In this document: one piece after another, positions 46,034 through 56,626 of the stretch
Layout: each line of letters opens with the position of its first letter
How positions within the stretch are numbered: the first letter of the stretch is position 1
Assembly (NCBI GenBank): GCA_010094045.1
Contig: ML986629.1
Span: 124,001 to 188,000, forward strand
Direction of reading: 5' to 3'
Length of the DNA stretch: 64,000 bases
From: Lojkania enalia
Taxonomy: Eukaryota; Ascomycota; Dothideomycetes; Pleosporales
Notes under the pieces: generated by a model
Databases searched by the model: none
What the model was told of the DNA's origin: nothing
The model's input: only the letters and a program-made list of their open reading frames with translations
Translations under genes and position numbers: made by a program

Positions 46034-47072
46034 TTAGAAAAAGAGCAAGGCAGCCATACCGGCGGCGCCCGCGAGAGGAAGGCCGGTCATCTTCGGGGCT
46101 GCACCAGTGGATTCGCTGCCGGTGGCTGACTCGGCAGCACTGGAGGCTGCGGAACCGACCGCACCACTGGGAGGTTGTTAGCAGGACATTCAGTGTATCT
46201 CATAGCAAACGAGAAGACTTACGTAGCGGAAGAGATGACCGAGCCGAGAGAGTCAGTTGCTGAAGAGAGGGCGGAGCCAGCAGATTCGGTTGCCGAAGAC
46301 AATGCAGATCCAGCAGAGTCTGTGGCTGAAGCAATCACAGAGCCAGCAGAGTCTGTGGCTGAGGCAATTACAGAGCCAGCGGAGTCGGTGGCAGAGGCAA
46401 TAGCAGATCCACCAGATTCGGTAACGCCAGACGGTACGCCAAAGATGGTGCTGAAGCCAGTGGTTTGCAAGAAAGTAGAATCACCGGAAACAACGGTCGC
46501 GACAAGAGCTGATGTTGAGATGGCGGTGCTCTGGACTTCACCATCAGAACCAGAGACGCTAGGTCCAAAGGTTTCCAGCGCGGAGGACAGGATAGCTCCA
46601 GCACTGTTGCTGACGGTGGAAGCGACAGTAGCGGTGGCCATGAAGTCTGGATTGACGATCAGGTAACCGGTACGGCTAATTACTTGGGAATGTTTACTTA
46701 CTTGCACAATAGGCGTTGCCAAACGCAATGACGGCATTGGCATCGGCAGCGTTGGGGCATGCTTCGTTGGAGCAATCCCGAACGCCGTAACCGAAGCTAG
46801 GGGTGTTGCAGTAGCAGGCGATGTCTCCGTTGCTACAGCCAAATTGGGAGTTGGCAATGGCTAACATGTTGCTGATGCATGTTTGCTGCAAACAAAGAGG
46901 TCAGCACGCCATCTCTGGAGGGGCAATGGCGTTGAGAGCGGCGGCGAAGACATGACGGTAGCGCACCGGCACGGCAGGGGAATTCACTCACACCACACTG
47001 CGGGAGGGAAGAGAGGTCCTGGGCGACGGCAAGGCCGGCTCCCAGGGCAAGGAATGCGAAGGAGGTCTTCAT
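46034..47072 (-). CDS. CFEM-domain GPI-anchored cell-surface protein
   Basis: Four exons on the minus strand: 47072-46992, 46885-46702, 46646-46223 and 46166-46034. Introns of 106, 55 and 56 nt are all GT..AG, and all junctions are in frame; 273 residues. Signal peptide about 1-17 (SFAFLALGAGLAVAQ). The CFEM domain (about 18-90) has eight cysteines in the right order: LPQCGQTC, GC, IACYC, DC, EAC and NAYC. An Ala/Ser/Thr-rich stalk follows, including 11-residue repeats (GSVIASATDSA type). The C-terminus is MTGLPLAGAAGMAALLFF, a GPI-attachment tail. CFEM proteins bind haem or act at the cell wall, and some take part in virulence or hyphal adhesion. The haem-binding Asp position common in yeast CFEMs (here before the CYC) appears as GDIACYC. 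Function in this fungus is not shown. Confidence 0.93.
46223..46420 (-). repeat. 33-bp in-frame tandem repeats (11-residue units)
   Basis: Within exon 3 of the CFEM gene, about five and a half units of the form (S)(A/V)(I/L)(A/S)SAT(D/E)S(A/L)G repeat at the protein level, every 33 bp at the DNA level. Neighbouring copies are near-identical. Confidence 0.85.
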
Positions 47073-48378
47073 TTTGGCGGCTGGGGGAGGTTGGAAGAGG
47101 AGAGATATGCCACGCTAGGCTGACGAATAGTATACGAGAGGCTATGGAGAAGTATGGGAGAGGCCGCTGCCAATGAAAGAGACAGAGCACTGGGCGAGAG
47201 ATGAGGTAGAGCAGGCAGCGTGGGTTGGGATGCTAGGTAGCGTAGGTATGGAGTGTAAAGACGAGGGTCAGGGAGAGAAGGAGCAAGAGGGGGAGGAGGA
47301 GGAGGAGGAGCGGAAGGACATTTATTTGGTCGAGTGATGAAAGACGTGAGTGGGCAGTGGGTAGTGGAAGGCGGGTGGCTAGGGCAGGCGGGCAGGCAGG
47401 CAGGTAGCGTGTGGTGGGAGTGCGTGGCTCCTTCCAAGTTTTTGCGGATTGGATTGGCATTGGCAGCAGCGACTGACGCCCTTGCAAACAAACAGCAAAC
47501 ATGGCTGGGCGTTGCGACCGCTAGCACCAGCATTGGGTACGGCGCATCTCCGTTGCTATGTGCTATGTGTGCTATGAGCTACAAGCTACCAGCTACCAGC
47601 TACCAGCTACGAGCTATGAAATCAGGCGACAGGGATGTAGTTCCACCACCAAGAACACCATCGCCACCTCAACCTCCGCTCGCGCCGCTTTCCAGGGAAA
47701 TCCAGGAACTGCCACGGCAGCTTTAGCCGTCCAATTGGCCCGCGGCTGTCCCGTGCCGGGGCCAAGCATGCATCGCAGCCGGCTTGCACGCACGAGTCCT
47801 GCACAGTGCAGTACATAGCTACTGAATGGACAGCGTGCGGAGAGACCCCAGTTCCAGATTCCAGATTCCAGTCGGACACGGCGTCATCGCCTCGTCTGCT
47901 GCACCAGCCTGCCAGACGATACCTGTGCAGCTCACACCTGTGCAGTTACTATTGCTCAAGCCCTGTCTCTTCTCTATCACCATCATCACTATCATCACTA
48001 TCAGACTCTGTTCTCAATTCCTCAAGTATGCCTAGCACAATCGCCACCGCGCCCAAGCTTTGCTCAATCTCGACTAGAGGGCACTAAATTATTTGACCAT
48101 GCTAATCCACACGTCCCCACTACCTTGTACCTAGCTAAGGTACATCACCTCGCAACATGACGTTTCTCTGGACACCCACTACTACTGCTGCTACTAGCTA
48201 GCCTCGGTACGGAGCTTCATTTCATCACAATTTCGGCTGCTCTTCCAAACAAAACCCTTTACCCCTGCCACCCGCTCCGATCCAGGACCGCCTCGATCGA
48301 GCTTGTGCACGCCAACCACTGATCGTGCGAGCCTGGTGCCTGTGGCGTAGCGCCACGCCACGCTAGCCAGCCGCGAGA
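47073..48378. other. Intergenic with clustered simple repeats (CFEM promoter side)
   Basis: 1.3 kb between the CFEM gene start and the trpE 3' end, both on the minus strand. It contains a GGA tract (about 47292-47310), CAGG repeats (47385-47404), TGCTATG and AGCTACC heptamers (47555-47611) and ATTCCAG repeats near 47855. Long frames here are repeat-driven. Upstream CT-rich sequence on the minus strand probably belongs to the CFEM promoter. Confidence 0.55.
47584..47611 (+). repeat. Four tandem AGCTACC heptamers
   Basis: Three identical AGCTACC units and one AGCTACG, preceded by three related TGCTATG-type units (47555-47577). All lie upstream of the CFEM gene. Confidence 0.85.
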
Positions 48379-50605
48379 TCAATGTGCGTCTTCGGCGGCG
48401 GCGGTGGGTGGTGCTGCATCGCCAGTAATTTCCCGTCGTGTCAAAGGCTCGTCTGTAAAGCCATTTCGCCTGTCGCCGTCCGCGTCGGCTTGTTCGGCGA
48501 GGTGCTTCTCTTCTGCGCTGGTGATGCACTGCATATTCGCACCTGGTTGTCAATTCGAGTCAGACCGCTTCTTCAGCATGATAAAAGGGTCGTGCGCGTC
48601 AAAGAAACAAGCATACCGAGTTTATTGATTGTCTCCATCCATTCATCGTATGGATCGGAATCGAAGACGATCCCGCCGCCTGCCTGAAGATAAGCGATGC
48701 CGTCCTTGACAAGCATCGTCCGCAACGCGATGCATGTCTGGGAAATAGATCAGCAGAGTATGGCGCCATGCAGGGTTTCTAGCCACTCACGTCCATTGCG
48801 CCCTCAACCTCCTTCCGCCCATCAACGCTGCTGTATCCGAAATATCCCACCGCACCTGCATAAACTCCCCGCTTCTCTTTCTCTAGTTCAGCGATGAGCT
48901 CCATTGCGCGCACCTTCGGGGCACCGCTCACGGTCCCAGCTGGGAAGATACTGCGGAAAGCATCGAAGCGGGTCATTCCCGGTCGTAGGGCACCCGAGAC
49001 TTCTGATACAAGATGTTGCACATGGGAAAACTGTTGGTGTTAGTGAACCTAATCGCCCGGGCTTGTGATACGGTGACGAAATAATGCCATACCTTCTGTA
49101 CAACCATCAACCGGTCAACACGTGTGGACAGTGGGTCGCAAACGCGGTTGACGTCATTCCGTGCTAAGTCCACCAACATAACCTGCAGTGATGTCAAGGT
49201 AAGCTTCTCGTTCCTGCGTTTACTTCCATTCACTCACATGCTCGGCCCGGTCCTTGATAGAGTTTAGTAGCTCGTCCGCTAACGCTGTGTCTTCCTGTAA
49301 GGTTTTGCCCCTCTTCACCGTGCCTGCAATGGGATGCGTGATGATTCTTCCCAGCTCCTCTTTGACCAGAAGTTCAGGACTGGCACCGACGATTTGGAAA
49401 TCCTCGCAGTCCAAGTAAAACAAATACGGCGAAGGGTTCACATTCCGCAGATGCCGGTAGATGTTAAATGGATGTAAAGACGTCGGCCGTGCAAACCTTT
49501 GCGACGGTACGGCTTGGATGATATCGCCCACAGCGATGTGTTCTTTTAACTTCTTGACGTGGTTCTCGTAACCTTCCTTACCGATGTTTGATTTGTATTC
49601 TTGGCCTGTCTTGATTAGACCTTGCTCCGGCATCGGAATATCCTTCTCCTTCAGTATAGATATATATCTCCGTAGTGTTGCCTTTGCTTCCTCATATGTA
49701 TTGTCTAGGTCCTCCAGGCTCTCCGGGACCCTGATATAGGTAATGACTTTGACTACCTGGAAGAAATGGTCGAAAGCGACGACCGTGTCGAATAGCATAA
49801 AGAAGCTCTCGGGCACACTGAGAACATCCTTCACATCATCCCTCCTTGTCTTGGGTTCAAAGTATTTAACGCAATCATAACCGACATATCCAACAGCGCC
49901 ACCTGTTAACGGAGGGAGGCTTATCGAGGGTATCGTAGCAACTCTGCTCTGTGCAAGCTCTTCTTCGAGGAATGGTAAGGGATCTTTCTCTTCGCCATGG
50001 CCAGGGCCAGTCTTTATAACTTTTCGGGGATCTACGTGTTGATTAGCTCAAGTACTGCCACGAGAAGGACTGGGTGGCCTACCTGCGCCAACAAAGCTGT
50101 ATCTTCCGATTGTCTCTGTGGTAGCTGCGCTCTCGAAGAGGAACGAAAGCTTAGATTTTGATCTGGGCCTAGTCAGCTCATTTCCCACCACTCGCATTCT
50201 ACCATGCCAGCCTCCGCAATCAAGTAGTATGAAGCAGAAAGGGCCGCATTCTCCTAGAGTCACAAAGTATATGATAAATCCGCCATAATCAACATGCTCT
50301 ATCTTTCCTGTTTTCCCTGAGCCATCCCACGTCCGTATTTGCCAGCACCCATATCAGCAAGTATGACTCACCTCTTTGATATCTTCAAGTAAATGCTCGA
50401 CGGCGTCAGAAACTCGGCGGATATAGAGGAAAAAATAGGTACGAGATTTGGCGGCTTTGGGCTCTTAATCGCAGTCGCGAGGACTTCTCGCACTGTCTCA
50501 AGCGACGGCTGTACGCCTAGCTAAAACGTGGTCATGCGGTCAGTCATGTGCGGAGCTCATTGGCGGTTGAGATGTTGAAAAAGGCTGATATACCTGTGAC
50601 GCCAT
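48379..50605 (-). CDS. trpE: Anthranilate synthase component I
   Basis: Eight exons on the minus strand: 50605-50594, 50520-50372, 50168-50083, 50031-49238, 49182-49093, 49030-48791, 48737-48617 and 48542-48379. They sum to 1,656 nt, 551 residues, with no frame break; exon 1 is only 12 nt (MASQ). The N-terminal tryptophan-binding region carries [20 protein letters not shown], matching the LLESxxxxxxxxxS feedback motif. The chorismate-binding domain shows [86 protein letters not shown] and [13 protein letters not shown]. It converts chorismate to anthranilate using ammonia supplied by the glutaminase partner, the first step of tryptophan synthesis. In fungi the partner is normally fused in a separate trpC-type gene. 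The C-terminal tail is polar. Confidence 0.97.
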
Positions 50606-51016
50606 AGTCGCCGCCTGGATACCCAGTGCGCATTCACAATGGAGCGTCAATGGCTATTGTCAAGGACAATATAAACGGCGAAGGGCTATTGTGCAAAAGA
50701 TGTAAAGATGTCCACCTGCATCCGCAAAATGCTCGCTAAAGTCGTTCCAAGCGCGATCCCAGCCAGCGGTATCTACTCGGCGCGGGGCTCGCGCACCTTC
50801 GAGCCCCACTTATAATCCCAACCTCGTCACCAAGCTCTGTCCCTCCACCACTTCCCATCCTAGTTGCAACCAGACCGCAGACCGCGTACCGCTGTGTAAA
50901 GCTGAAGATCACCATTAGGCACCTTCTGCTTATCCACGGACTCACTTTTGCGAGTTCTTCTACCCTCCGAAGAGTTTCCTTCCTCCCATACACCTGGCGC
51001 AGCATAGCTATCCAAG
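50606..51016. promoter_or_regulatory. Bidirectional promoter region of trpE and the 279-residue gene
   Basis: 411 bp between divergent start codons. GGACTCA at 50938-50944 differs by one base from the cross-pathway/Gcn4 consensus TGACTCA; this is weak. Confidence 0.45.
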
Positions 51017-51856
51017 ATGCGCCCAGCCTTCAAGCACCGCACTGCCAGAAGTCCCTCTCCCATCTCCATCGTCCGCCCATGGACACCTCCAGACCTCGAT
51101 CCTCCAATGGGGCAAGATCCCTACGCCCCGACGAAGACTCCTGGCACCGCACCGATCTACCCCTACACCCCCGACAGCGCGCGCACCAACCGAACATATG
51201 AGCTGCCCCCACTCTCCCCGCTCCCGCCAATGCCTTGGGACCGCTCGAACAAAGACCTCGTCTCACCAATGCAAAATGCGCTCTTTTCCTGCCTCACAAA
51301 CCTCGAACACCTCATCCACACCAGCGAGCCGAGCGACAAGCAAATGGAATATATCATCTCACAATTCGAGAACATCAGCTCTTATCTCTCGGCCCCGGAG
51401 GCGCAATCTAGGCAGTCGGATGACCATCTCTTTGAATTCGAGCAGGCACAGCAGCATGGTTTCAATCTGGGCGATTCGGGCATTGCGGATGTTGGCATCA
51501 GGGGTGTTACGGTTAACGGGGCAAAACTCGATGATGTTGATGATGAGGAAACGGAGGATGTTCGGCGCTATATTGTAGAGGTGGACAAATATATCAATGG
51601 CGTGAGGGGCTATTCTAGTGATCTGAAGAACAGATTGGACGAGGTCAAGCAGTTGAATGATATCCAGCTTGAAATTATTCGGGATCTAAGAAAGGAGGTC
51701 AAAGAGAGGAAAGAAAAGTTGAACTCGAAACCGAAGCCGAAAATCATTGTCGTGGAGAGAAAGGAAAGAGAAATTAGACCGCAACGGTGGGGATTCTTCG
51801 TTGCGCTTGGGGAGGCTTTAGACCAGTTTGGAGAAATGCTTTTCAACGAGTGTTAA
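51017..51856 (+). CDS. Fungal coiled-coil protein of unknown function
   Basis: 279 residues, single exon. A basic, proline-rich N-terminus (RPAFKHRTARSPSP, MPWDRSNK) is followed by a helical region (LFSCLTNLEHLI, QMEYIISQFENISSYL). A long coiled coil comes next: EDVRRYIVEVDKYINGVRG, NRLDEVKQLNDIQLEIIRD, EVKERKEKL. A final hydrophobic helix is WGFFVALGEALDQFGEMLF. No catalytic motif. The shape would suit a structural or scaffold subunit; no family name can be given from sequence. Confidence 0.75.
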   Translation: MRPAFKHRTARSPSPISIVRPWTPPDLDPPMGQDPYAPTKTPGTAPIYPYTPDSARTNRTYELPPLSPLPPMPWDRSNKDLVSPMQNALFSCLTNLEHLIHTSEPSDKQMEYIISQFENISSYLSAPEAQSRQSDDHLFEFEQAQQHGFNLGDSGIADVGIRGVTVNGAKLDDVDDEETEDVRRYIVEVDKYINGVRGYSSDLKNRLDEVKQLNDIQLEIIRDLRKEVKERKEKLNSKPKPKIIVVERKEREIRPQRWGFFVALGEALDQFGEMLFNEC

Positions 51857-52163
51857 TAGTTTTGCTTTGTATGATTCGCATTTGTTGGCGTTTTGGGCTT
51901 GGAAACGACACGGCATGATGAAAACGGCCTTGCATTAAGATACCACACTGAAGCCATCGAGGCTACGATTAGCACTGCACGGCGTTGGATGATTTCTCTT
52001 TCTGGTTTGCGTATATGGGCTGCGGTATACTCTTCTTCTACTGTACAAAGGGTGTAACATAGCAAAGACATCGACACGATGGTAATGAATTTCACGAGTC
52101 TATTCTCGGTAATCTTCTCATTTGCGTGACCCCTTCAAGCGCTCCAACCTCCACCATCTCAAC
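51857..52163. other. Short intergenic between convergent genes
   Basis: About 0.3 kb between the 279-residue gene and the UreG 3' end; no gene. Confidence 0.5.
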
Positions 52164-53094
52164 CTACTCCATGATCACGGGTGTGTAGCTCTCCTTCCTA
52201 GCCTGACTAGCACCACTCGCCTTCCACGCACTCAAAATCAAGTCCACGATGTTATCCACACCCTTGCCCTTCTTCACCTCAGCGAAGATTGTAGGCCCGC
52301 CTTCCCTCATTCGCCTACTATCCCTCTCCATAACTCCCAAATCCGCACCCACTGCCTCCGCGAGATCAATCTTATTCACAATCAGGAGGTCACTCTGCGT
52401 GATGCCCGGCCCGCCCTTTCGAGGGATCTTGTCCCCGCCCGAGACATCGATGACGTAGATGATGAAGTCGGCGAGCTCGCGCGAGTAGTTGGCGGCTAGG
52501 TTGTCGCCGCCGGATTCGATGAGCAGCAGGTCGGTGTTGAACTTGGAGTGGAGCTGGGTCAATGTGAGTAGGTTCGTGGAGATGTCTTCGCGGACGGCAG
52601 CGTGGGGGCAGCCGCCCGTTTCGACGGCCACGATGCGCTCGGATGGCAGGGCGTTGTTCTTGGTCAGAAACTCGCAGTCCTCGCGCGTGAAGATGTCGTT
52701 TGTGACGGCGGCAATGGAAAAACGTTTTCGAAGGGCGATGCAGAGCTGGAGCATCAGCGCCGTCTTGCCGGAGCCGACGGGTCTGTTGGCGTTAGCGTTG
52801 TCTCGATGTGTATGAGGCGTTGCAGGTTGGGAGATATATCTCGAGTGAACATGAGGGGCGTCTTAGGGTCCGACAAGGGCCTATTGAGTGGTAACTGGGA
52901 ATGAAGGGCAGAAGAACGGATACACACCCTCCAATGCCTATGGTAAATGCTCGCTCTTCCCAGTCCCTCCCCTCGATAATCGGCATCTCGCGGCCCAGAT
53001 AGCTGCCCGGGCCATCGAGGATCTCGTGCGTGTGGCCATGGTCCCCGCCAGCATGCGAGTGAGACACGCCATCATGTGAGTGGCTGTGGGACAT
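52164..53094 (-). CDS. ureG: Urease accessory GTPase UreG
   Basis: Exons 53094-52928 and 52782-52164 around a 145-nt intron (GTGTGT..GCTAACGCCAACAG); 261 residues from the His-rich ATG ([14 protein letters not shown]). The splice junction restores the P-loop GPVGSGKT at 56-63. Also visible: [12 protein letters not shown], the invariant metal-handling CPH in [29 protein letters not shown], and the guanine-recognition NKIDLA. The His-rich N-terminus (about 25 residues) probably binds nickel, as in plant and fungal UreG. UreG hydrolyses GTP to deliver Ni2+ into apo-urease together with UreD and UreF. Those partners and urease itself are not in this window. Confidence 0.96.
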
Positions 53095-54040
53095 GCTGGT
53101 TCCAGAACTCTCTCTATATACGGTAGAATGTGGAGTGATTGATGACAATGGCCTGAACTATATGTGGCTGGCAAGAGGCGTTACGTAGAATAATGCAGGG
53201 TCAAGGGTTGAGCTGGGTTGAGCTGAGGTCCATGGACGCAGGGGAAGGCGGGGTGGAGACGTAGCGACGTGGGGGGGCACTGGCGACCCCGTTCGTGAGG
53301 CCGAACATCTTGCCGTGGGCCAAAGTCACGAAGGCCAGGACATTCTCTGTCATTGCGATAGTGAGGTTTTTGAAACCGTGTGGCGGAGGGTCCTCATCAT
53401 TTACTTGCAACTACAAGACACTAGCTCAGGAGCCAGGATTTGGTGACACAGCTGGAGCTTGGGCCAGGACGAATTGGAGTATGGAAGCAGAGACACCACG
53501 GCTCTTCCATCCTCATCACCGCATCGGCGTGGCAGCGATAGCTGTTAAGATCCGGTTATCTCTCCTTTTTTTGTTTTGCATAGCTCATCACTAACAACTG
53601 GCTCTCGAGAGCCTCTTCGCATGAATCTCAAATCCAAGAAAGTCGCGCGCAAGCGAACATGGCCGTAGACCAGCGCCAACTCAATACCGCCGAGCACGCC
53701 ACTGAAAGGCACCTTCTACCAACACTAGTTTTCATTTCCTCAAGTGTCAGCTCGACTAACAGTTAGGGTCTTTTCACATGTATGACGGAATCCAACATAA
53801 GAGCATGCGGACCTCGTTGTTCCGACCAGCGCAGTGCCTTGCTGGAAACCCTGAACGATCGTGACCAAGTTTCTGCGACCTCTTACTCGATCGAAGGTCA
53901 TGCTTTGAACTTTAGGATTTACCCGGGGTTTACGCATCAATCGGGGTTTTTATCCTCGCTTTTTCTGTCGTCACTGCGCCGTATTCGTTGTTATGCTCTC
54001 TATAGCTTTTTCATCGCTCAATTAAAGGCTGCACACAGCC
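53095..54040. other. Intergenic 0.9 kb between divergent genes
   Basis: Promoter regions of UreG (minus) and the zinc-finger-like gene (plus). Short frames at 53295-53940 lack recognisable content. Confidence 0.45.
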
Positions 54041-55174
54041 ATGTCGTCAATCTCTTGGGAAAAACCAAATTACGCCTTCCTAACACTATGGGATATCGAC
54101 CACGAGTTCCAGAAATCATACGAAACCTACGAGCAATGGCTGGCAAGATATAGGCGAAAACGCTCTACGTTGGAGTGCTTTGGCCGGAAGAATCAGGACG
54201 ATGCAGTAGGAAAAGCACTAAGGCTGGGACGTCAAGTGCGGTCTTTGATGGAGTGCGGGCAAGATGCTTATGGGCAGAAGTTTGAGCAAGGTGACTGTAA
54301 GCTGAGCTACTATTGGATATGCCGCAGAACATAGGAGGAAAACTGATGCGCGACAGCGACTTGTCAAACCGTACTCTCAGCGCAACTCTTACGCGTGCAA
54401 CAAGAAATTTACATCACGCTGCTAGATTGCGTGACTTCTCGTACCCCTATAGGTATACCCACAGACTATATTATCACAGCCGCGAAAACAGTCCGCCGAG
54501 CCTGTCTTAATGCCTTGCGAGACTTATATGCGCGACTTCTATCTCCTAGTGCTGCCCCTTTCTTACCACCTCCGCGCTTCTCCGTCAAATTCTGCCTCTT
54601 CGCGCTCCAGTTGCAAAAAGACCGCACAGGCGCTTTCCAGACGCGAAAAGTACGACCACATGACCGTCACGATGAAAGAGAAATATGCCCACACTGCTTC
54701 ACGCATATCTCCGTCTCCGCGCATTCAGGGCTCCCACAGTACCGACGACTGCTATTCCAGTCACATATCGCAACGCCAAACGCAAATTGCTCGGGCGACC
54801 ATACTAACCAGTCGACGTTCGCTTGCACAAGCTGCTACAAAACATTTCACGATTCCTACGACTTCCTCGACCACGTGTTCCAGAAGGAGATTGACAGCGA
54901 ACGAAGCTGCCTGAGAAGATGGAGCGCTCACTGGGAACTCAATCAAGTGTTTATGAAGAGCGACCCAGCGCTCGTGGAAAAGTGTTTGCGAAACTGTCTC
55001 AAGAGGGAGTTGACGAGGATGCAGACGATGAAGAAGTTGGACGACGCAGATGCACAAACAAAAATGGATAGCGCTAATCTAAGTCCAAAACGTCTCCTTA
55101 ACGCGCCACCGAAACTGCATATTCTTCCCAAACTAGACAAAGCTCTGCCGGCAATTCCTTCGGATGAGTTCTAG
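54041..55174 (+). CDS. Zinc-finger-like fungal protein of unknown function
   Basis: Exons 54041-54296 and 54357-55174 around a 60-nt intron (GTAAGC..CTGATGCGCGACAG); only this junction joins FEQGD in phase to STCQTVLSAQLLRVQQEIYI. 357 residues. The first half is helical (WDIDHEFQKSYETYEQWLA; ITAAKTVRRACLNALRDLY). The second half has ICPHCFTH, a Cys/His spacing continuing to ANCSGDHTNQSTFACTSCYKTFHDSYDFLDHVF, close to a degenerate C2H2 finger (CxxC...H...H). A basic C-terminus follows, ending in a proline-rich tail (KLHILPKLDKALPAIPSDEF). Nucleic-acid or metal binding is inferred from the Cys/His pairs; no family recognised. Confidence 0.7.
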
Positions 55175-56626
55175 TAGTTTTTTTACTGTTTCTTTTCTTT
55201 GCTGATGGGAGGTATTGAGTCTTAGCGTTCAAGCATCTCATTTCACGGCGGTGTATTGCGTTTAGCATCCTAACAGCCTCTGTAAGACTAAAATAATACA
55301 ACCATAATCACTACTAGCACCACACCTCACCATCTACTCCTCCCACATCTCCTAAATCCAGTCAGATCGAATCGAATCGCCCCTCGAGTCTGCACTCTAA
55401 GCCAAACCAAGCTTCTTACCCCAATCACTAATCTCCCATCATCATCTCATTATTCCTATCCGTATCTCTTCATCCATCGACGTTCGGCGCAATACCGCCC
55501 CAATCCGAAACTCATGTCATCCAACACACCGAATCTTGGCGCACAGGCCCAGACCGTCTGAACCTATATATACACACCGACGACTACGACTTAGCTATGC
55601 ATCCAAGGCTCGGTCTGACCCCATCCTACGTTAAGTGCCCAGAACCAGTCATACCATTTACAATCCTATATAGCACGCTTCCTACCCGGGAATAAAACTC
55701 AATGTATGTACCGAGTACATATATGAAATGCATGAACAGGGAAAAGACGGGTATCCCGGGGACACTAAAACGAATACACCACATACGAATATGTAGATGG
55801 AAAGTGGAAGGCGTGGCGCGGACCCTGGATCCGAGGATCATCGAGATGGGATTGGGCGGGTCTGGGGGTTTGTGGGGCGCTTGGGGGTTCTTGGGGTTCT
55901 TGGGGGTCATCGGGGATAAGGAGGGGGGGGGGGGGTTTGGAACTCGCGAGTGGAGAAGGGGGATAGGTGAATGGGGCGGAGACTAGAAGCAGTGTGGTGT
56001 CTAGAAGAGCTTTTTTGGCGCTGTTTGTGTGGCCGAGCGTTGTACAATCTACATGTCGATTCGTAGTCAAAAAGAATGCAAGAATTCCGGCTAGTAATCT
56101 GAAACACGAGGAAATGGGTTGCGATTTCAGATTGTCAGACCGCAGGAGTGGCGTACGAGCTATCTGTCCGATAGATGTCCAGGACCTGTACAATTCACTC
56201 CCTAAATGAATTACGCTACAACATCACGATAGCTCAGTACTAAGGATGTATGCTCGAATAATGGAGTAACATTGCCAAATAGCCGGGATATCATACCATA
56301 GCAAACCGCACCCAAAAGAGCCCAGAATACCCTAGCGAACTCTAACTCGTACACTACGAGAACCACTTTAAAAAAAAAAAACGCCGTGTCCTGTGCAAGT
56401 CGAGGAGAATCCAAAAAAAAAAAAAAAAGGAAAATTTAACTCATCAAAAAATCCGTTTTCAGTGCCCGTGATAAACGCCATAACAATGCCGCTATCGCGA
56501 TGAGCGAGCCCCTGCGTTTGAAAGAAGATATATGAGAAATATACCCGCAAATATCGTAACAATCGTGGCCAAACCCTCAAACACTATATTACGAGGACCC
56601 TTGTGGAATCAGGGTAGATGAAGACT
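55175..56626. other. Intergenic 1.45 kb with G13 and A-rich tracts
   Basis: No gene supported. Contains G13 at 55923-55935 within a GGGGTTT-rich stretch, and A-tracts near 56370 and 56413. Frames at 55626-56193 are repeat-like. Confidence 0.5.

Noticed and set aside
47069..47533. 154-codon minus-strand frame upstream of the CFEM gene
   Set aside because: Dominated by GGA/CAGG repeats, giving Pro/Leu/Ser runs; better explained as promoter sequence.
48194..48553. 119-codon Arg-rich minus-strand frame
   Set aside because: It is the wrong-frame shadow of the last trpE exon and its downstream sequence.
50364..50370. Perfect TGACTCA (Gcn4/CPC1-type) site
   Set aside because: It coincides with the GTGAGTCA splice donor of trpE intron 2, so the match is better explained by splicing than by regulation.
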